Shown here: piece after piece, positions 5,245 to 7,124 of the stretch
How positions within the stretch are numbered: position 1 is the stretch's first letter
Layout of the letters: every line of letters begins with the position of its first letter
Source: Frankiaceae bacterium
GTDB lineage: Bacteria; Actinomycetota; Actinomycetes; Frankiales; Frankiaceae
Direction of reading: 5' to 3'
NCBI GenBank assembly: GCA_030840885.1
Contig: JAVEDQ010000623.1
Coordinates: 1 to 7,124, forward strand
Length of the DNA stretch: 7,124 nt
Position numbers and translations under genes: made by a program
The notes under the pieces: model-generated
The model's database searches: none
Seen by the model: only the letters and a program-made list of their open reading frames with translations
Told to the model about the DNA's origin: nothing

Positions 5245-7124
5245 GTGGCAGGTAAGGCCCGCGTTCACGAGCTGGCCAAGGAGCTCGGCACGGACAGCAA
5301 GACTGTCCTGGCGAAGCTCAAGGATCTCGGAGAGTTCGTCAAATCCGCTTCGTCGACAGTCGAAGCCCCCGTCGTGCGCAAGTTGCGCGAATCCATGGAC
5401 GGCGGCGCGCCCGCCGCGCCCCGTCCCGCCGGCACCCCCGGTGACCCACGTCGTTCGTCGCGCCCGGCGGCTGTCGAGGCGGCGACTCCCGCGGCTCCCG
5501 CGGCACCGGTAGAAGCGCCGGCGGCGACAGCCCCAGCGACGACTGACCCGTCTGCCGCCCGGCCCGGGCCCCGAGCCGTTCCGGGTCGTCCCGGTCCGGC
5601 TCAGGCTCCGCAGGCGCCCGCCGCTCCCGCGGTCGACTTCCCGGCGGCTCCCGCTGCTCAGGCACCGGCTGCCCAGGCACCCGCCGCCCAGGCACCGGCT
5701 GCGCAGGCTCCCGCCGCAGATGCTCCGGCAGCGAGACCTGGGCCGCGACCGTCCGTTCCCGGCCGTCGCCCGGCGCCTCGTCCCGGCAACAATCCCTACA
5801 TGAGTCCGCCCGTGGCCGCGCCTCGGCCCGCACCCGCTCCGGGTGCCCCGGCCGCTCCCGGCGCTCCTGGTGCCGGCGGCCCCGGCGGTTCCCGTCCGCC
5901 CGGCGTCCCGGGTGCCCCGCGTCCGGCTGGTCCCTCGCCGTCGAGCATGCCGCCGCGTCCGATGGGCCAGCGCCCCGGTCCCGGAGGTCCCGGCGCAGGC
6001 CGTCCGACCCCGGGCTCGATGCCCGGTCGCGTCAATGGTCCGCGTCCCGCACCAGGAGCCGGTCGCCCGGCCGGCCCCGGTGGCCGACCCGGTGGTCCGG
6101 GAGGCCCTGGCGGTCGTCCCGGCGGTCCCGGTGGACCCGGCGCCCGTCCGGGTGCTGGTGCTGGTGCCGGTGGCGGCGGGTTCGCCCGTCCCGGCGGCGG
6201 TGGCGGCGGTCCGCGCCCCGGCGGTGGCGGTCCGCGTGGCGGCGGCGCCCGTGGCGGTGCAGCTCCCGGTGCCTTCGGCCCCGGTGGCCGCGGCCGTGCC
6301 GGCAAGCAGCGCAAGTCGAAGCGCGCGAAGCGCCAGGAATTCGACAACATGACCGCGCCGACGCTGGGCGCCGTCGTCCAGCGCGGCAATGGTGAGACGG
6401 TCCGGCTTCCCCGTGGCGCGAGCCTCGCGGACTTCGCCGACAAGATCGACGCCAACCCCGGTTCGCTGGTGCAGGTCGTCCTGACCCAGCTCGGCGAGAT
6501 GGTCACGGCCACCCAGTCGTGCACCGACGAGACCCTGCAGCTGCTGGGCGACACCCTCGGCTACAACGTCTCGATCGTCAGCCCCGAGGACGAGGACCGC
6601 GAGCTGCTCTCGTCGTTCTCGCTGGAGTTCGACGCCGACTACGACGACGACACCAACCTCGTCTCGAGGCCCCCGGTCGTCACGGTCATGGGTCACGTCG
6701 ACCACGGAAAGACCAAGCTGCTCGACGCGATCCGCTCGACCGACGTCGTCGCCAGCGAGCACGGCGGCATCACGCAGGCCATCGGTGCCTACCAGGTGCA
6801 CGTCGAGCACGAGGGCGTCGACCGCGCGGTCACCGTGATCGACACCCCGGGCCACGAGGCGTTCACCGCCATGCGTGCCCGTGGTGCACAGGTCACCGAC
6901 ATCGTGGTGCTGGTGGTCGCGGCCGACGACGGCGTGAAGCCGCAGACGATCGAGGCGTTGAACCACGCCCAGGCGGCCAACGTGCCGATCGTGGTCGCGG
7001 TCAACAAGATCGACAAGGAAGGCGCCGACCCCGTCAAGGTGCGCGGCCAGCTCACCGAGTACGGCCTCATCCCCGAGGAGTACGGCGGGCAGACGATGTT
7101 CGTCGACGTCTCCGCACGGAGCCG
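5245..7124 (+). CDS. infB: Translation initiation factor IF-2, N-terminal 626 codons (truncated by window end)
   Basis: GTPase that brings initiator fMet-tRNA to the 30S subunit and promotes subunit joining. The frame is open from GTG 5245 to the window end without interruption. IF2 N-terminal subdomain at about 1-51 ([24 protein letters not shown]); then a low-complexity Ala/Pro/Gly/Arg linker at about 53-352; a basic segment [16 protein letters not shown] at 354-369; a second conserved IF2 N domain at about 370-460; then the G domain: G1 GHVDHGKT 483-490, G2 with T510 in GGITQ, G3 DTPGH 533-537, G4 NKID 587-590, and the start of G5 (SA, 623-624). The rest of the G domain, domain II and the C-terminal fMet-tRNA-binding domain are outside the window. 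GTG is fixed by AAGGAG. The linker is long, typical of actinobacterial IF2. rbfA would be expected downstream. Confidence 0.97.
   Translation, partial: MAGKARVHELAKELGTDSKTVLAKLKDLGEFVKSASSTVEAPVVRKLRESMDGGAPAAPRPAGTPGDPRRSSRPAAVEAATPAAPAAPVEAPAATAPATTDPSAARPGPRAVPGRPGPAQAPQAPAAPAVDFPAAPAAQAPAAQAPAAQAPAAQAPAADAPAARPGPRPSVPGRRPAPRPGNNPYMSPPVAAPRPAPAPGAPAAPGAPGAGGPGGSRPPGVPGAPRPAGPSPSSMPPRPMGQRPGPGGPGAGRPTPGSMPGRVNGPRPAPGAGRPAGPGGRPGGPGGPGGRPGGPGGPGARPGAGAGAGGGGFARPGGGGGGPRPGGGGPRGGGARGGAAPGAFGPGGRGRAGKQRKSKRAKRQEFDNMTAPTLGAVVQRGNGETVRLPRGASLADFADKIDANPGSLVQVVLTQLGEMVTATQSCTDETLQLLGDTLGYNVSIVSPEDEDRELLSSFSLEFDADYDDDTNLVSRPPVVTVMGHVDHGKTKLLDAIRSTDVVASEHGGITQAIGAYQVHVEHEGVDRAVTVIDTPGHEAFTAMRARGAQVTDIVVLVVAADDGVKPQTIEALNHAQAANVPIVVAVNKIDKEGADPVKVRGQLTEYGLIPEEYGGQTMFVDVSARS
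5656..5730 (+). repeat. Five 15-base tandem units in infB encoding [10 protein letters not shown]
   Basis: Units at 5656-5670, 5671-5685, 5686-5700, 5701-5715 and 5716-5730 encode AQAPA four times and then ADAPA. They differ mainly at synonymous positions (for example GCACCGGCT versus GCACCCGCC), so selection or age has varied the DNA while the peptide repeat is kept. They lie in the disordered linker of IF2. Confidence 0.8.
6061..6300 (+). repeat. Gly/Pro/Arg-rich segment of infB with RGG-like motifs
   Basis: Residues 273-352 of IF2 are almost only Gly, Pro, Arg and Ala, built from degenerate GGPGG, GGRPGG and PGGGG units, and include RGG motifs at about 331 and 336. Such sequence is disordered and, next to the basic segment at 354-363, could contact RNA; that role is inferred from composition only. 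Confidence 0.6.

Noticed and set aside
5843..6352. 169-codon Pro/Arg/Val-rich frame inside the infB linker on the + strand
   Set aside because: It is an out-of-frame reading of low-complexity GC-rich repeats; no ribosome binding site and no homology-like features.
4756..6966. 736-codon open frame on the minus strand across ylxR and infB
   Set aside because: It is antisense to infB, and its Gly/Thr/Arg repeats are simply the complement of the IF2 linker. No start signal or domain is seen.
1..7124. A new defence, mobile or biosynthetic system
   Set aside because: No transposase, integrase, CRISPR repeat, toxin-antitoxin pair or biosynthetic gene is seen; base and codon use look uniform, and the genes are mostly conserved translation and transcription factors.

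Overview
This window comes from a high-GC actinobacterium. The strong G/C preference at third codon positions, frequent GTG starts, a ProRS-rimP-nusA-ylxR-infB neighbourhood and an IF2 with a long Ala/Pro/Gly/Arg linker all point to Actinomycetota. Protein-level resemblance to Pseudonocardiales- and Streptomyces-like sequences is my impression from memory, not a search result. All supported genes are on the + strand and almost every base is coding; no stretch over 300 bases lacks a gene.

Layout. Positions 1-257 hold the 3' end of a GlcG/HbpS-type (DUF336) protein. Next is prolyl-tRNA synthetase (about 295-1992), followed after one base by a HAD-superfamily hydrolase (about 1994-2755), whose stop overlaps the start of a MarR-family regulator (2752-3183). 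After a 74-base gap containing a possible promoter and a small hairpin come rimP (3258-3764), nusA (3761-4816, overlapping rimP by 4 bases), a YlxR-family gene (about 4849-5157) and infB (from 5245, cut by the window edge inside the GTPase domain).

How the genes work together. rimP, nusA, ylxR and infB form the conserved bacterial cluster linking 30S maturation, transcription elongation/antitermination and translation initiation. ProS charges tRNA-Pro and often lies near this cluster in actinobacteria. The HAD and MarR genes between proS and rimP look like lineage-specific passengers, tightly packed behind proS and possibly translated with it.

The region is mainly conserved housekeeping DNA, and I see no mobile element, CRISPR array, RNA gene or evident novel multi-gene system. 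The points worth a second look are small: an 8-bp perfect inverted repeat spanning the proS start, a HAD hydrolase lacking the usual second motif I aspartate, matching 5-bp hairpins just upstream of the rimP and infB ribosome binding sites, a triplicated heptamer between ylxR and infB, and the repeat-built IF2 linker.
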